The notes below the pieces were generated by a model. That model was not told where the DNA came from, ran no database searches, and saw only the letters and a list, made by a program, of their open reading frames with translations. A stretch of 64,000 nucleotides of DNA, taken from NCBI GenBank assembly GCA_964558325.1, contig CAZLCX010000011.1:4590-68589 (forward strand), in the 5' to 3' direction. This DNA is from Halonatronomonas sp964558325 (lineage in GTDB: Bacteria > Bacillota > Halanaerobiia > Halanaerobiales > Halarsenatibacteraceae). Numbering within the stretch: the first letter of the stretch is position 1; every line of letters begins with the position of its first letter. Position numbers and translations under genes: made by a program. Shown in pieces: positions 25,273 to 34,292 of this stretch.

Positions 25273-25503
25273 TTAGAAAAAATAATTAATTATTCTAATT
25301 AACAGATTTAAAATAAGACTCACAATAATCATTGTAGTAATTGGAAAATATAAATTAAAGTTATCTCTTTCAATTCTAATATCTCCAGGTAAATTTCCAA
25401 ACCAGTTAAATAAATTAAAACCTGATAAGACAATTAGTCCTATTAATATCAATAAAAAACCTATGCTAATAATTAATTTCCCAATCGTCTCCATATCAAA
25501 CAT
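25273..25503 (-). CDS. DUF2905 family small membrane protein
   Basis: 76 residues with two hydrophobic helices around LPGDIRIERDNFNLYFPI, the hallmark segment of DUF2905 proteins (GxLPGDI and YFPI). Function unknown. It lies between tatD and dat on the same strand and is probably co-transcribed with them. Confidence 0.8.
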   Translation of the reverse strand: MFDMETIGKLIISIGFLLILIGLIVLSGFNLFNWFGNLPGDIRIERDNFNLYFPITTMIIVSLILNLLIRIINYFF

Positions 25504-25518
25504 AATCTATCACCTAAA

Positions 25519-26289
25519 TCAATCTATTTTAAAGAGGTCTAAACCATTTTGAGTAGTTATTTCTGCAACTTTTTCAATAGTAAGATTATGGCATTTAGCT
25601 ACCTGCCTGGCAACCTCTTTTACCCTGGCAGGTTCATTCCGCCGTCCCCGGTATGGTTCTGGCGACATATAGGGTGAATCTGTTTCAACTAAAATTTTTC
25701 TAATTGGTGTATTACTAACTATTCTTCTCAACCACTCAAGATTATTAAATGTAATTAAACCAGTAAAACCAATATGAAAATCTAAATCTAATAATTCTTT
25801 AGCCATTTCTGCACTACTGGAATAACAATGAACTACACCTCCATTTTCAGAATCCCATTCCTCTCTCAAAATATTAAGTGTATCTTCTTCAGCCTCTCGA
25901 CTATGAATTATTACTGGCAAATCAAGGCTGGAGGCCAGCCTTAACTGGGCCCTAAATGCCTGCCGCTGCTCATCCCTTGGTGAATTATCATAATGATAAT
26001 CTAAACCAATCTCACCAAAAGCTATAACTTTTTTACTTTCTGCTAATTTTTCAAACTTTTTAGCAATCTCAATATTATAAATTGAGGCCTCATGGGGATG
26101 AATTCCAACTGCAGCGTATATATCAGGAAACTCCTCTGCTAATTTCACAGCTCTCTGACTTGATTCTAAGTCAGCCCCACAATCCAAAATGTATTTAACT
26201 CCCTCTCTTCTAGCTCTTTTAATAACCTTATTTCTATCTTTATTATATCTTGGAAAGTCTATATGTGCATGTGTATCAAATAACTCCAT
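25519..26289 (-). CDS. tatD: TatD-family metal-dependent hydrolase
   Basis: 256 residues of a TIM barrel. Metal ligands are visible in FDTHAHIDF, the Glu of IAFGEIGLDYHYD, VIIHSREAEEDTL, GVVHCYSSSAE and LVETDSPYMSPEPYRGRRNEPA. TatD proteins are 3'-5' DNA exonucleases or tRNA-editing-like nucleases. The start ATG has AAAGGTGAT upstream. It is divergent from the cysteine desulfurase gene, with 156 bp between them. Confidence 0.93.
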   Translation of the reverse strand: MELFDTHAHIDFPRYNKDRNKVIKRARREGVKYILDCGADLESSQRAVKLAEEFPDIYAAVGIHPHEASIYNIEIAKKFEKLAESKKVIAFGEIGLDYHYDNSPRDEQRQAFRAQLRLASSLDLPVIIHSREAEEDTLNILREEWDSENGGVVHCYSSSAEMAKELLDLDFHIGFTGLITFNNLEWLRRIVSNTPIRKILVETDSPYMSPEPYRGRRNEPARVKEVARQVAKCHNLTIEKVAEITTQNGLDLFKID

Positions 26290-26394
26290 TAATTATCACC
26301 TTTCTATATATATAATTCTTTGTCCCTATTATATCCTGCTCTCAGGGTCTATGCAAGATATAAAAGCCAAAGAATTTAAATGTATTCAACTATA

Positions 26395-26403
26395 TGGTAT
26401 AAT
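26395..26403 (+). promoter_or_regulatory. Extended -10 promoter for the cysteine desulfurase-thiI-murB unit
   Basis: TGGTATAAT (TG at 26395-26396, TATAAT at 26398-26403) lies about 43 bp before the cysteine desulfurase start. The -35 region (TTTAAA 17 bp upstream) is poor, consistent with an extended -10 promoter. I saw no riboswitch or operator in this intergenic region. Confidence 0.6.
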
Positions 26404-26445
26404 AAACGAGAAAATTAGTGAAATAATTACGGAGTTGATTAATTT

Positions 26446-27579
26446 ATGAAGATGTATTTTGATAATGCAGCAACAACTAAGGTATCAAAAAAAGCTGCAG
26501 AAACTGCTTATAAAGTAATGACAGAGGATTATGGAAACCCTTCATCAGTCCATAACCCAGGAATTGAAGCAGATAAAATTCTAAAAAAGAGTCGCAATAC
26601 TATTGCTAATTATTTAAAGACCAAACCAGAACAAATTATTTTCACCTCTGGGGGCACAGAAGCAAATAATCTTGCTATTCAGGGAGCTGCATCTATCCGT
26701 TCAGGCAGAGGTCGACATATAATTTCCAGTCAGATAGAACATCCTTCTATCTATAAACAATTTGATAAATTAAGAGATTCAGGTTATAAAATAACACTGG
26801 TTGAACCTGATTCCTCTGGAATAATCCAGCCTGAAGATGTTATAGCTGAAATAAGAGATGAGACAATCTTGATTTCTGTTATGTATGTCAATAATATTAC
26901 CGGTGCGATCCAGCCAATCAGAGAAATCAGCAAAAAAGTTAAAAATATTAATCATAAAATTATTATCCACAGTGATATGATCCAGGCCTTAGGAAAAATA
27001 GATTGTTTCCCTGGAGAATGGAAGATAGATTTAGCTAGCTTTAGCGGTCACAAGCTCCATGGTCCAAAGGGAACTGGCTTCTTATATTTAAATCAACCCC
27101 ATTATGTCAATCCAATCTTATTTGGTGGTGGTCAGGAACAGAATTTAAGAAGCGGAACTGAAAATCTTCCTGGAATAGCCGGAATGGCAAAAGCAATTGA
27201 AGAATTAGATCAATCTAATGATTCTAGGGCAAATATTAATTCTATAAAAAAACATATAATAAATAAAATAAAAAAAGAAATTCCAGAGATCATTATAAAT
27301 ACCCCAGGAAAATCTGCTCCTCACATTATTAATATTTCGGTTCCAGGTATCCCAGGAGAAGTAATAGTAAATGCTCTCAACCATCAGGACATTTATATTT
27401 CAAGCGGATCAGCCTGTGCAGGCAGCAGTATCAAATCGAATCATGTCTTAGAAGCAATGGGATTAGATGAAAAAATATCATCAAGTTCTGTTAGAATCAG
27501 TTTATCAAAATATAATACTCAAAAAGAAGCTGAGCAACTAATAAATATTTTAAAAGAAGAACTTAACTTTTTATTATAA
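26446..27579 (+). CDS. Cysteine desulfurase (NifS/IscS-like)
   Basis: 377 residues. YFDNAATTKVSKKA, the PLP-binding SFSGHKLHGPKGTGFLY, GGGQEQNLRSGTEN and the catalytic Cys loop SSGSACAGSSIKSNHVL mark a class V PLP desulfurase. It passes persulfide sulfur from L-cysteine to acceptors. Placement directly before thiI suggests it feeds 4-thiouridine synthesis (as NifZ does in Bacillus), rather than an isc or suf operon, which is absent here. Confidence 0.93.
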   Translation: MKMYFDNAATTKVSKKAAETAYKVMTEDYGNPSSVHNPGIEADKILKKSRNTIANYLKTKPEQIIFTSGGTEANNLAIQGAASIRSGRGRHIISSQIEHPSIYKQFDKLRDSGYKITLVEPDSSGIIQPEDVIAEIRDETILISVMYVNNITGAIQPIREISKKVKNINHKIIIHSDMIQALGKIDCFPGEWKIDLASFSGHKLHGPKGTGFLYLNQPHYVNPILFGGGQEQNLRSGTENLPGIAGMAKAIEELDQSNDSRANINSIKKHIINKIKKEIPEIIINTPGKSAPHIINISVPGIPGEVIVNALNHQDIYISSGSACAGSSIKSNHVLEAMGLDEKISSSSVRISLSKYNTQKEAEQLINILKEELNFLL

Positions 27580-27596
27580 ATCCAGAGGTGATTAAA

Positions 27597-28802
27597 ATGT
27601 ATAAATTAATTATTGTTAGATATGGTGAAATGGGGCTAAAAGGTCATAACTTTTCTAAATTTGCCGATGCCCTGGCTGAAGATTTAAATAGACGGCTTAA
27701 AAACAAACTGGATTTCAACCTGGATAGAACTTTCGGGAGATTCTTTCTATACTTTGAAGAAGAAAAAACAGAGCTCAGTCAGGAAGTTATAGAAACCTTA
27801 AAAACTGTTCCAGGAATAGTTTCTTTCAGCCCAGCAGTTAAATTAGAGCCTGAAAGTAAGATTGAAGATTTAAGTAAAACTGCATTTAAACTTTTCCAGA
27901 AAAAGAATCCAGCCCTACCCTCAACTTTTAGAGTTAAAACAAATCGAGCAAATAAAGGTTTCCCTTTAGAAAGCCCCCAGGTCAGTAGAAAAGTCGGTGG
28001 TTTTATCTATGAAAAAATAAATCAGGGTGATAAAGAACAGCTGTCTGTAGACCTGGATAACCCTGATACAACCATAGAACTGGATATCCGCAAAAGCGGT
28101 ATCTACTTATTTATAGATACCTATGCCGGAACTGGCGGTTTACCTGTAGGCAGTGCTGAATCTGCTTTATTGCTTCTTTCAGGAGGTATCGATAGCCCTG
28201 TTGCCGGCTGGGAAATGATCCGCCGGGGAGTAAATTTAAACTTTATTCACTTTCATACACCACCCTATACAGGAGAACGGAATCTTGAAAAGGTTAGAAC
28301 TCTTGCAAAAATCCTGGCAAAATATAATGGAGAGACAGACCTTTATATAGTAAATATAACTAATCTACAGAAAGAAATTAATAAGAGCTGCCACGATGAC
28401 TATTCAATTACTATCTTAAGAAGGATGATGCTTAGAATAGCGTCCAGATTAGGTTTAAAGGTTAATGCCCAGGCCTTAATCACTGGAGACAGTGTCGGCC
28501 AGGTTGCCAGCCAGACCCTTGCCAGTCTTAGAACCATCGGTGATGTAGCAGGATTACCTCTGCTCAGGCCATTAATCACCAGAGATAAAAATGATATAAT
28601 TAAAGAGGCAAAAGAAATTGGGACCTTTGAAACTTCAACCCTGCCCTTTGAAGACTGCTGTTCATTATTTTTACCTGATAGCCCGATCACCAGACCGAGA
28701 CTAAAAAGAACAGAACAGACAGAAAGCAACCTTGATTTTGAGCCACTTATCGAAGAAGCATTTACGAATATCGAAAAAGAAAAAATTCAAGGAGAGAATT
28801 AA
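27597..28802 (+). CDS. thiI: tRNA 4-thiouridine synthetase ThiI
   Basis: About 401 residues: an N-terminal ferredoxin-like and THUMP region (IIVRYGEMGLKGHN; THUMP to ~residue 165), then the PP-loop ATPase SGGIDSPVAGWEMIRRGV. There is no C-terminal rhodanese domain, as usual in Firmicutes, where the partner desulfurase supplies sulfur directly. I place the start at ATG 27597; the upstream in-frame GTG is part of the AGAGGTG ribosome site. It is 17 bp after the desulfurase gene and 3 bp before murB. Confidence 0.94.
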   Translation: MYKLIIVRYGEMGLKGHNFSKFADALAEDLNRRLKNKLDFNLDRTFGRFFLYFEEEKTELSQEVIETLKTVPGIVSFSPAVKLEPESKIEDLSKTAFKLFQKKNPALPSTFRVKTNRANKGFPLESPQVSRKVGGFIYEKINQGDKEQLSVDLDNPDTTIELDIRKSGIYLFIDTYAGTGGLPVGSAESALLLLSGGIDSPVAGWEMIRRGVNLNFIHFHTPPYTGERNLEKVRTLAKILAKYNGETDLYIVNITNLQKEINKSCHDDYSITILRRMMLRIASRLGLKVNAQALITGDSVGQVASQTLASLRTIGDVAGLPLLRPLITRDKNDIIKEAKEIGTFETSTLPFEDCCSLFLPDSPITRPRLKRTEQTESNLDFEPLIEEAFTNIEKEKIQGEN

Positions 28803-28805
28803 TTA

Positions 28806-29741
28806 ATGCCAGCTAAAATTAAACTACTTAAAAATAAATTACAGAACTCAAAAATCAGTTTTAAAGAAAATGAACCCCTCTCCAAACATACCTCTTTTGA
28901 GGTTGGGGGCCCTGCAGCTATTTTTATTGAACCATCAAATAAAACAGATTTAATTAAATCCTTAGAATTTGTAAAGGAATTTAATATTAATTATTTTATT
29001 TTAGGTGGAGGCAGTAATATAATTGTATCTGATCAAGGTTATAACGGAGCAATTATCGCCATGTCAAAACTTAATAAGGTCAAATTTCAGAAGAATAGAG
29101 TTATAGCAGAAACAGGCATCTCATTAGAAGAGTTATGTGATATAATCGCAGATAATAATCTTACTGGAATGGAATTTGCCTGTGGTATTCCTGGTAGTCT
29201 TGGAGGAGCAGTCTTTATGAATGCAGGTGCCTATGGTGGAGAAATAAAACAGGTAATTAAAAAAGCTAGTTTAATTTCAAATAATAACGGTATCCTGGAA
29301 TATAATAAAGAGCAGCTGGATTTAGATTATCGCCAGAGCATCCTTCAGAAAAATAATTTAATAGCAATAGTAGCTGTTTTAGAATTAAATTCTGCTCCTA
29401 AGTCAAAAATAAAAGAGAAAATGGAAGAATTAAATGAAAGGCGCTGGGCAAAACAGCCCATGGATTATCCAAGTGCAGGTAGTGCTTTCAAAAGACCTCC
29501 AGATAACTATGCCGGCTCATTAATTGAAAAAGCTGGTTTAAAGGGCGAAAAAGTAGGTGGAGCCATGGTTTCAAATAAACATGCCGGCTTTATTATAAAT
29601 GCTGATAATGCCAGAGCTGCAGATATTATTGATTTAATGATTATTGTACAAAATAAAGTTAAGAAAAAGTTTAATATTCAATTATACCCAGAACCCCGGT
29701 TTTTAGGCCAATTCGATAAGTTACCTAAGCTTGATAATTAA
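28806..29741 (+). CDS. murB: UDP-N-acetylenolpyruvoylglucosamine reductase MurB
   Basis: 311 residues. FAD-binding phrases SKHTSFEVGGPAAIF and YFILGGGSNIIVSD, ACGIPGSLGGAVFMNAGAYGGE, the catalytic Ser in YPSAGSAFKRP and a C-terminal Glu (LYPEPRFLG) define a type IIa MurB of peptidoglycan synthesis. It is the last gene of the unit that begins with the cysteine desulfurase and is followed by a strong terminator. Confidence 0.94.
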   Translation: MPAKIKLLKNKLQNSKISFKENEPLSKHTSFEVGGPAAIFIEPSNKTDLIKSLEFVKEFNINYFILGGGSNIIVSDQGYNGAIIAMSKLNKVKFQKNRVIAETGISLEELCDIIADNNLTGMEFACGIPGSLGGAVFMNAGAYGGEIKQVIKKASLISNNNGILEYNKEQLDLDYRQSILQKNNLIAIVAVLELNSAPKSKIKEKMEELNERRWAKQPMDYPSAGSAFKRPPDNYAGSLIEKAGLKGEKVGGAMVSNKHAGFIINADNARAADIIDLMIIVQNKVKKKFNIQLYPEPRFLGQFDKLPKLDN

Positions 29742-29759
29742 TCTAACTTTGTAACACCA

Positions 29760-29792
29760 AAAGGGACAGTTAACTAACTGTCCCTTTTTTTA
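29760..29792 (+). terminator. Terminator after murB
   Basis: AAAGGGACAGTT (29760-29771) pairs perfectly with AACTGTCCCTTT (29776-29787) over a 4-nt loop and runs into a T tract. It overlaps the 3' end of the convergent GIY-YIG gene and can serve both strands. Confidence 0.9.
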
Positions 29793-30021
29793 TCAATTCT
29801 AATTTATTTGTTCTGGAAAGTTGTTTTATCTCATACTCCCTTTTCATTGCCTCACTTTTATCAGCAAATTCCTCTAAATAAACCAATTTTACCGGTCTTC
29901 TACCTCTTGTATATTTAGCACCATCACCTGAATTATGCTCTTCTATTCTTCTTACTGGATCATTAGTATAACCTGTGTAAAGAGTATTATCAGAACATTT
30001 TACAATATAAACATAATCCAT
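29770..30021 (-). CDS. GIY-YIG nuclease domain protein (UPF0213/YhbQ type)
   Basis: 83 residues: YVYIVKCSDNTLYTGYTNDPVRRIEEHNSG has the GIY-YIG-like pair (YIV...YTGYT) and the catalytic Arg, followed by KYTRGRRPVKLVYLEEF. Members of this short family are nuclease-like; the cellular role is not firmly known. Its stop codon lies within the murB terminator. Confidence 0.88.
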   Translation of the reverse strand: MDYVYIVKCSDNTLYTGYTNDPVRRIEEHNSGDGAKYTRGRRPVKLVYLEEFADKSEAMKREYEIKQLSRTNKLELIKKGTVS

Positions 30022-30026
30022 CTTAG

Positions 30027-30506
30027 TTATAGGCTTGCATTTAATTTTACTAGATCTAGCAAATGTTGTTTTTCTTCATCAATTAATTGTTTTATTATAT
30101 CCACTGTATCACCAGAATGATTATCCAGCATCTCAGTATAAAGCAATATCGAATCCTTTTCAGCCTGAATAGCAAGTTTTAAAACTTCTTCAATTGAATC
30201 AAAATCCTTATCAATTATTTCATCCCCTGGAAATACAACAAATTCCACCAGTGCATTAAGATAAGTGCTTACTTCTTCATTATAAACATGATCTTCTTTA
30301 TAGTCTGAATTTGCCTTTATCTTTTCCCCTATATTATCAAATCTTTGAAAATGGTCTTTTTCATCTCCTGCAAGCCTTAAAAATAATTCTCTAACCTTTT
30401 TATTATCTGTCTTATCAGCCTGAGATCTATAAAAATTCAAACCCCTCTTCTCAATGTCTTTGGCCATCTCTATAACTTCCATTTTGCTGAATTGTTGATT
30501 TAGCAT
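30027..30506 (-). CDS. Ferritin-like/rubrerythrin-type diiron protein without rubredoxin domain
   Basis: 159 residues forming a four-helix bundle with two ExxH-type pairs: MAKDIEKRGLNFY (Glu), LAGDEKDHFQRF (ExxH), AIQAEKDSILLY (Glu) and IDEEKQHLLDL (ExxH). This is the diiron site of rubrerythrins; no CxxC rubredoxin tail is present. It probably acts in peroxide or iron handling in an anaerobe. Transcribed divergently from nrdJ; GGGGGAC precedes the ATG. Confidence 0.82.
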   Translation of the reverse strand: MLNQQFSKMEVIEMAKDIEKRGLNFYRSQADKTDNKKVRELFLRLAGDEKDHFQRFDNIGEKIKANSDYKEDHVYNEEVSTYLNALVEFVVFPGDEIIDKDFDSIEEVLKLAIQAEKDSILLYTEMLDNHSGDTVDIIKQLIDEEKQHLLDLVKLNASL

Positions 30507-30606
30507 TATTTGTCCCCCTAGAAATTTATTTTGTTGATTATTACTATATATTATCTTACATTATCAAGGATTAGATATCAATAAATATCTTTCATTAAAA
30601 TAAAAT

Positions 30607-30654
30607 ACACGATATATAGTGGTTTGTTTTAAAAAATAATACTATATATAGAGA
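30607..30654 (+). promoter_or_regulatory. Two NrdR-type boxes upstream of nrdJ
   Basis: ACACGATATATAGTGG (30607-30622) and ATACTATATATAGAGA (30639-30654) both fit the NrdR box acaCwAtATaTwGtgt closely. Their starts are 32 bp apart, three helical turns, which is the spacing expected for cooperative NrdR binding. They lie just upstream of the nrdJ core promoter. NrdR represses ribonucleotide reductase genes when dATP is plentiful. Confidence 0.8.
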
Positions 30655-30681
30655 TTGATCATTTATTTTAAGATTATTATC

Positions 30682-30690
30682 TGATATAAT
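30682..30690 (+). promoter_or_regulatory. nrdJ extended -10 promoter
   Basis: TGATATAAT (TG at 30682-30683, TATAAT at 30685-30690) lies 37 bp before the nrdJ start. The second NrdR box ends at 30654, next to the -35 region, which suits repression. Confidence 0.65.
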
Positions 30691-30727
30691 ATAAGCAGAA
30701 AATATAAATAAAAAGGTGGTAATAAAA

Positions 30728-32968
30728 ATGGTTGAACCAGATCTTACAGAAAATAGTATTAAAATTTTAGAAGCAAGATATTTGAAAAAAGACCCAGATG
30801 GGAATTTAATTGAAACACCTAAAGATATGTTTTTACGAGTAGCCAATAATATTGCTGAAGCTAATACTATATATGGAGAACCAGTAGAAGAGACAGCCAG
30901 TAAATTTTATGAAATGATGGCTAAATTAGAGTTTCTTCCAAACTCTCCAACCTTAATGAATGCCGACAATGACCTTCAACAATTAAGTGCCTGTTTTGTT
31001 CTTCCTGTCGAAGATAGCATGAATGGAATTTTTGATGCAATTAAAAATGCTGCTTTGATACATAAAAGTGGCGGGGGTACTGGTTTTAGTTTTTCTCGCA
31101 TTCGCCCTAAAAACGATATAGTAAAGACTACTGGAGGAGTTGCCAGTGGACCAATCTCATTTATGAGGATCTTTGATGAAGCTACCAATACAGTTAAACA
31201 GGGAGGCAAAAGACGGGGAGCAAATATGGGAGTTATGAGGGTCGATCACCCTGATATCAGAGATTTCATAACCTGCAAGGAAGATGAAGACCAATTAAAC
31301 AATTTTAATATTTCAGTTGCCATAACTGAAAATTTCATGAAAGCTTATAATAACAATGAAAAATATGAATTAATAAACCCTAGAAATGATAAAATTTCTG
31401 GCCTTGAAGATGCAAATGAAATCTTCAATCTAATAGTAAAAATGGCTCATAAAAATGGCGAACCTGGAATTGTTTTTCTTGATAAAATTAATGAAGAAAA
31501 TCCTACACCAGACATCGGAAAAATCGAAAGTACTAATCCATGTGGCGAGCAGCCATTACTCCCTTTTGAAGCCTGTAATTTAGGTTCAATTAATCTTTCT
31601 AAAATGACTGAGGGCCCTATAGGAAATGCCGAAATAAATTATGATAAATTAGCTAATACAGTCAAAAAAGCTGTTCATTTTTTAGATAATGTAATAGATA
31701 TGAGTGAATTTCCACTGGATAAAATAACTGAGATGGTCCAGGGAAACAGAAAAATTGGTTTAGGTGTAATGGGCTATAGTGATATGTTATTAAAATTAGG
31801 CCTGGCATATAATAGCAAGGCAGCCGTTGAAACAGCTGAAAATATAATGGGTTTTATCAGTAAAAAAGCTAAAGAGGCCTCCCATGAATTGGCTAAAAGA
31901 CGGGGCCCATTTCCTAATTTTGATAAAAGTATCTATGAAAAAGAATACAGAAATGCAACAACAACCACAATCGCTCCCACAGGTTCAATTAGTATAATTG
32001 CCGGCACCAGCAGTGGAATTGAACCACTATTTGCTCTGGCCTATGAAAGACATGTAATCGATGAAACCTTAATTGAACTCCATCCAATATTTGCTGATAT
32101 TGCTGAAGAAAGAGGTATTATGAGCGATGAGCTTAAAGAAAAATTAGCAAATCAAAGCTCAATTCAGGAAATTGATGAAATTCCAGATGATCTTAAAGAA
32201 ATTTTTGTAACCTCCCATGATATTAGTCCTGAATGGCATATCAAAACTCAGGCCGCTTTTCAGAAATATGTTGATAATGCTGTCAGCAAAACTATCAATT
32301 TCAAAAATGATGCCTCTAAAGAAGATGTTAAAAATGCATATGAACTAGCATATAAATTAGGCTGTAAAGGAATTACTATTTACAGAGATGGGAGTCGTTC
32401 AGGTCAAGTTCTTACAACAAAATCCAGTGAACAGGATGGTAAGGATAACAAAAGAAAAAGAAATCGCCCTAAAGTAACTGTTGGCACAACTGAAAAAACT
32501 CTAATTGGCTGTGGCAAATTATATATCACTATAAACTCTGATGAAGAGGGTATCTGTGAATTATTTACAACCACAGGAAAGGGGGGAGGTTGTCATGCTC
32601 AATCTGAAGCTATCAGTCGTTTAACTTCTCTGGCTTTAAGAAGTGGGATGCCTGTTGAAGAAATTACCGATCAACTTAAAGGGATCCGCTGTGAAGCTGC
32701 AATGATCCGCTCTGAGGTGAAAAACCTTTCCTGTCCTGATGCCATTGGTAGAGCCCTGGAAGCTTCTAATGAAAATGGAGATTTATCTATTGAAAATAAA
32801 GATTTTAATTCTGAAACCATAAAGGAAAAAGCCGCTGAGGCAGTAAGAGGATATAACTTAAATAATAACCCTGATGAAAAAAGAAAATGCCCGGAATGTG
32901 GAAGTGAACTGGCAAGTGATGGCGGCTGTGTTGTCTGTAATAGCTGCGGCTGGTCTAAATGTGGCTAA
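30728..32968 (+). CDS. nrdJ: Adenosylcobalamin-dependent (class II) ribonucleotide reductase
   Basis: About 746 residues. It reduces ribonucleoside di- or triphosphates to deoxy forms using B12. LEFLPNSPTLMNAD, STNPCGEQPLLPFEACNLGSINL (active-site Cys and Glu), TTTIAPTGSISIIAG and the C-terminal CxxC-rich tail CPECGSELASDGGCVVCNSCGW are diagnostic of the NrdJ group with a zinc-ribbon end. I start at ATG 30728 (AAGGTGG upstream); GTG 30716 is part of the ribosome site. It is a single-gene unit with NrdR-type boxes and a terminator at 32981. Confidence 0.96.
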   Translation: MVEPDLTENSIKILEARYLKKDPDGNLIETPKDMFLRVANNIAEANTIYGEPVEETASKFYEMMAKLEFLPNSPTLMNADNDLQQLSACFVLPVEDSMNGIFDAIKNAALIHKSGGGTGFSFSRIRPKNDIVKTTGGVASGPISFMRIFDEATNTVKQGGKRRGANMGVMRVDHPDIRDFITCKEDEDQLNNFNISVAITENFMKAYNNNEKYELINPRNDKISGLEDANEIFNLIVKMAHKNGEPGIVFLDKINEENPTPDIGKIESTNPCGEQPLLPFEACNLGSINLSKMTEGPIGNAEINYDKLANTVKKAVHFLDNVIDMSEFPLDKITEMVQGNRKIGLGVMGYSDMLLKLGLAYNSKAAVETAENIMGFISKKAKEASHELAKRRGPFPNFDKSIYEKEYRNATTTTIAPTGSISIIAGTSSGIEPLFALAYERHVIDETLIELHPIFADIAEERGIMSDELKEKLANQSSIQEIDEIPDDLKEIFVTSHDISPEWHIKTQAAFQKYVDNAVSKTINFKNDASKEDVKNAYELAYKLGCKGITIYRDGSRSGQVLTTKSSEQDGKDNKRKRNRPKVTVGTTEKTLIGCGKLYITINSDEEGICELFTTTGKGGGCHAQSEAISRLTSLALRSGMPVEEITDQLKGIRCEAAMIRSEVKNLSCPDAIGRALEASNENGDLSIENKDFNSETIKEKAAEAVRGYNLNNNPDEKRKCPECGSELASDGGCVVCNSCGWSKCG

Positions 32969-32978
32969 ACTAAAATTT

Positions 32979-33010
32979 TTAAGGCAGCCCGTTTCTGGGC
33001 TGCCTTTTTA
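32979..33010. terminator. Bidirectional terminator between nrdJ and gdhA
   Basis: AAGGCAGCCC (32981-32990) pairs perfectly with GGGCTGCCTT (32997-33006) over a 6-nt loop, with T runs on both sides. It ends nrdJ on the plus strand and the long kor-mcm-gdhA unit on the minus strand. Confidence 0.92.
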
Positions 33011-33036
33011 AAATAATTTCATAATTACTTATAGGC

Positions 33037-34287
33037 TTACTCTACCCAACCTCTAGCTCTCATTGCTTCTGTTAATCTTTCAATTGCAACCATATAAGCT
33101 GCAACTCTATAATTAACTCCATTTTCCTCATGCTTCTTATGGACCCTTTTAAATGCATTAACCATAATTTTTTCTAACTTATCATCAACTTCTTCTTTAT
33201 CCCAGTAATAATTATACATATTCTGGACCCATTCAAAATATGAAACAGTTACTCCACCTGCATTAGCTAAAATATCAGGTAAAACAACAATGCCTTTATC
33301 ACTTAGTATCTTATCTGCTTCTGGAGTTGTCGGCCCATTGGCTGCCTCTGCAACCATCTTAGCTTTTATCTCATGGGCATTTTTTTCATTAATTTGATTT
33401 TCCATAGCAGCAGGAACCAATATATCACATTCTAAAGTCAGTAAATCTTCATTACTTATTTCTTTTGACCCTGGATAGCCAAGAAGTTCTCCATTTTCAT
33501 CTTTATATTCTTTTAAGTCAAAAGCATCCATACCTTCTGGATTATATATTCCACCACTGGAATCATTAGCAGCAATTAATTTTGCACCTAATTCCTGTAA
33601 AAATTTAGCACTGAAGTTACCAGCGTTCCCATAACCCTGGACAACTACAGTAGCTCCATTCAAATCCAGGCCCATCTCCCTGGCAGCTTCTCTTACTGTA
33701 TACATTAAACCTCTGGCAGTAGCTGAGTCACGACCGTAAGAACCACCAATAACCAGCGGTTTTCCAGTAACAAGACCTGGAGTATTTACTCCTTTAATCT
33801 TTGAAAATTCATCCATAAACCAGGACATTATCTGAGCATTTGTATATACATCAGGAGCTGGAATATCTTTGTTTGGGCCAATAATTGGAGAAATAGCCTG
33901 AATAAAGCCTCTAGATAATCTTTCTAATTCACCTTTACTCATCTCTTTTGGATTACATAAAACTCCACCTTTAGCGCCTCCATAAGGAATTCCAACAAGA
34001 GAACACTTAAAAGTCATCCAGGCTGCAAGTGCCTGAACTTCAGCTTCTTCTACCTGGGGATGAAAACGAATTCCTCCCTTAGTAGGTCCTAAGGCATCAT
34101 TATGTTGGCAGCGGAAACCTTTAAATACTCTCACGCTACCATTATCCATTCTTACAGGTACTGCCACCGATAGAGACCTAACTGGTTCTTTCAATAAAGC
34201 TTTAACCTGAGGATCTAAGTCCAATTCGGTTGCTGCATCATCTAACTGCTTTAAAACTACCTCATAAATTTTAAACTCTTTTGACAT
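33037..34287 (-). CDS. gdhA: Glutamate dehydrogenase
   Basis: 416 residues, the hexameric class I size. GGIRFHPQVEEAEVQALA, MTFKCSLVGIPYGGAKGGV (catalytic Lys), DIPAPDVYTN and GFGNAG-type VVQGYGNAGNFSAK (dinucleotide fold) are clear. It oxidatively deaminates glutamate to 2-oxoglutarate. As the last gene of the korDABC-mcm-meaB-mce unit it most likely works in the catabolic direction, supplying KorABCD. NAD versus NADP use is not decided by eye. Confidence 0.95.
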   Translation of the reverse strand: MSKEFKIYEVVLKQLDDAATELDLDPQVKALLKEPVRSLSVAVPVRMDNGSVRVFKGFRCQHNDALGPTKGGIRFHPQVEEAEVQALAAWMTFKCSLVGIPYGGAKGGVLCNPKEMSKGELERLSRGFIQAISPIIGPNKDIPAPDVYTNAQIMSWFMDEFSKIKGVNTPGLVTGKPLVIGGSYGRDSATARGLMYTVREAAREMGLDLNGATVVVQGYGNAGNFSAKFLQELGAKLIAANDSSGGIYNPEGMDAFDLKEYKDENGELLGYPGSKEISNEDLLTLECDILVPAAMENQINEKNAHEIKAKMVAEAANGPTTPEADKILSDKGIVVLPDILANAGGVTVSYFEWVQNMYNYYWDKEEVDDKLEKIMVNAFKRVHKKHEENGVNYRVAAYMVAIERLTEAMRARGWVE

Positions 34288-34292
34288 TTTAA

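Noticed and set aside
30595..30846. Minus-strand ORF of 83 codons across the nrdJ promoter
   Set aside because: It overlaps the NrdR boxes and the start of nrdJ, has low-complexity composition and no ribosome site.
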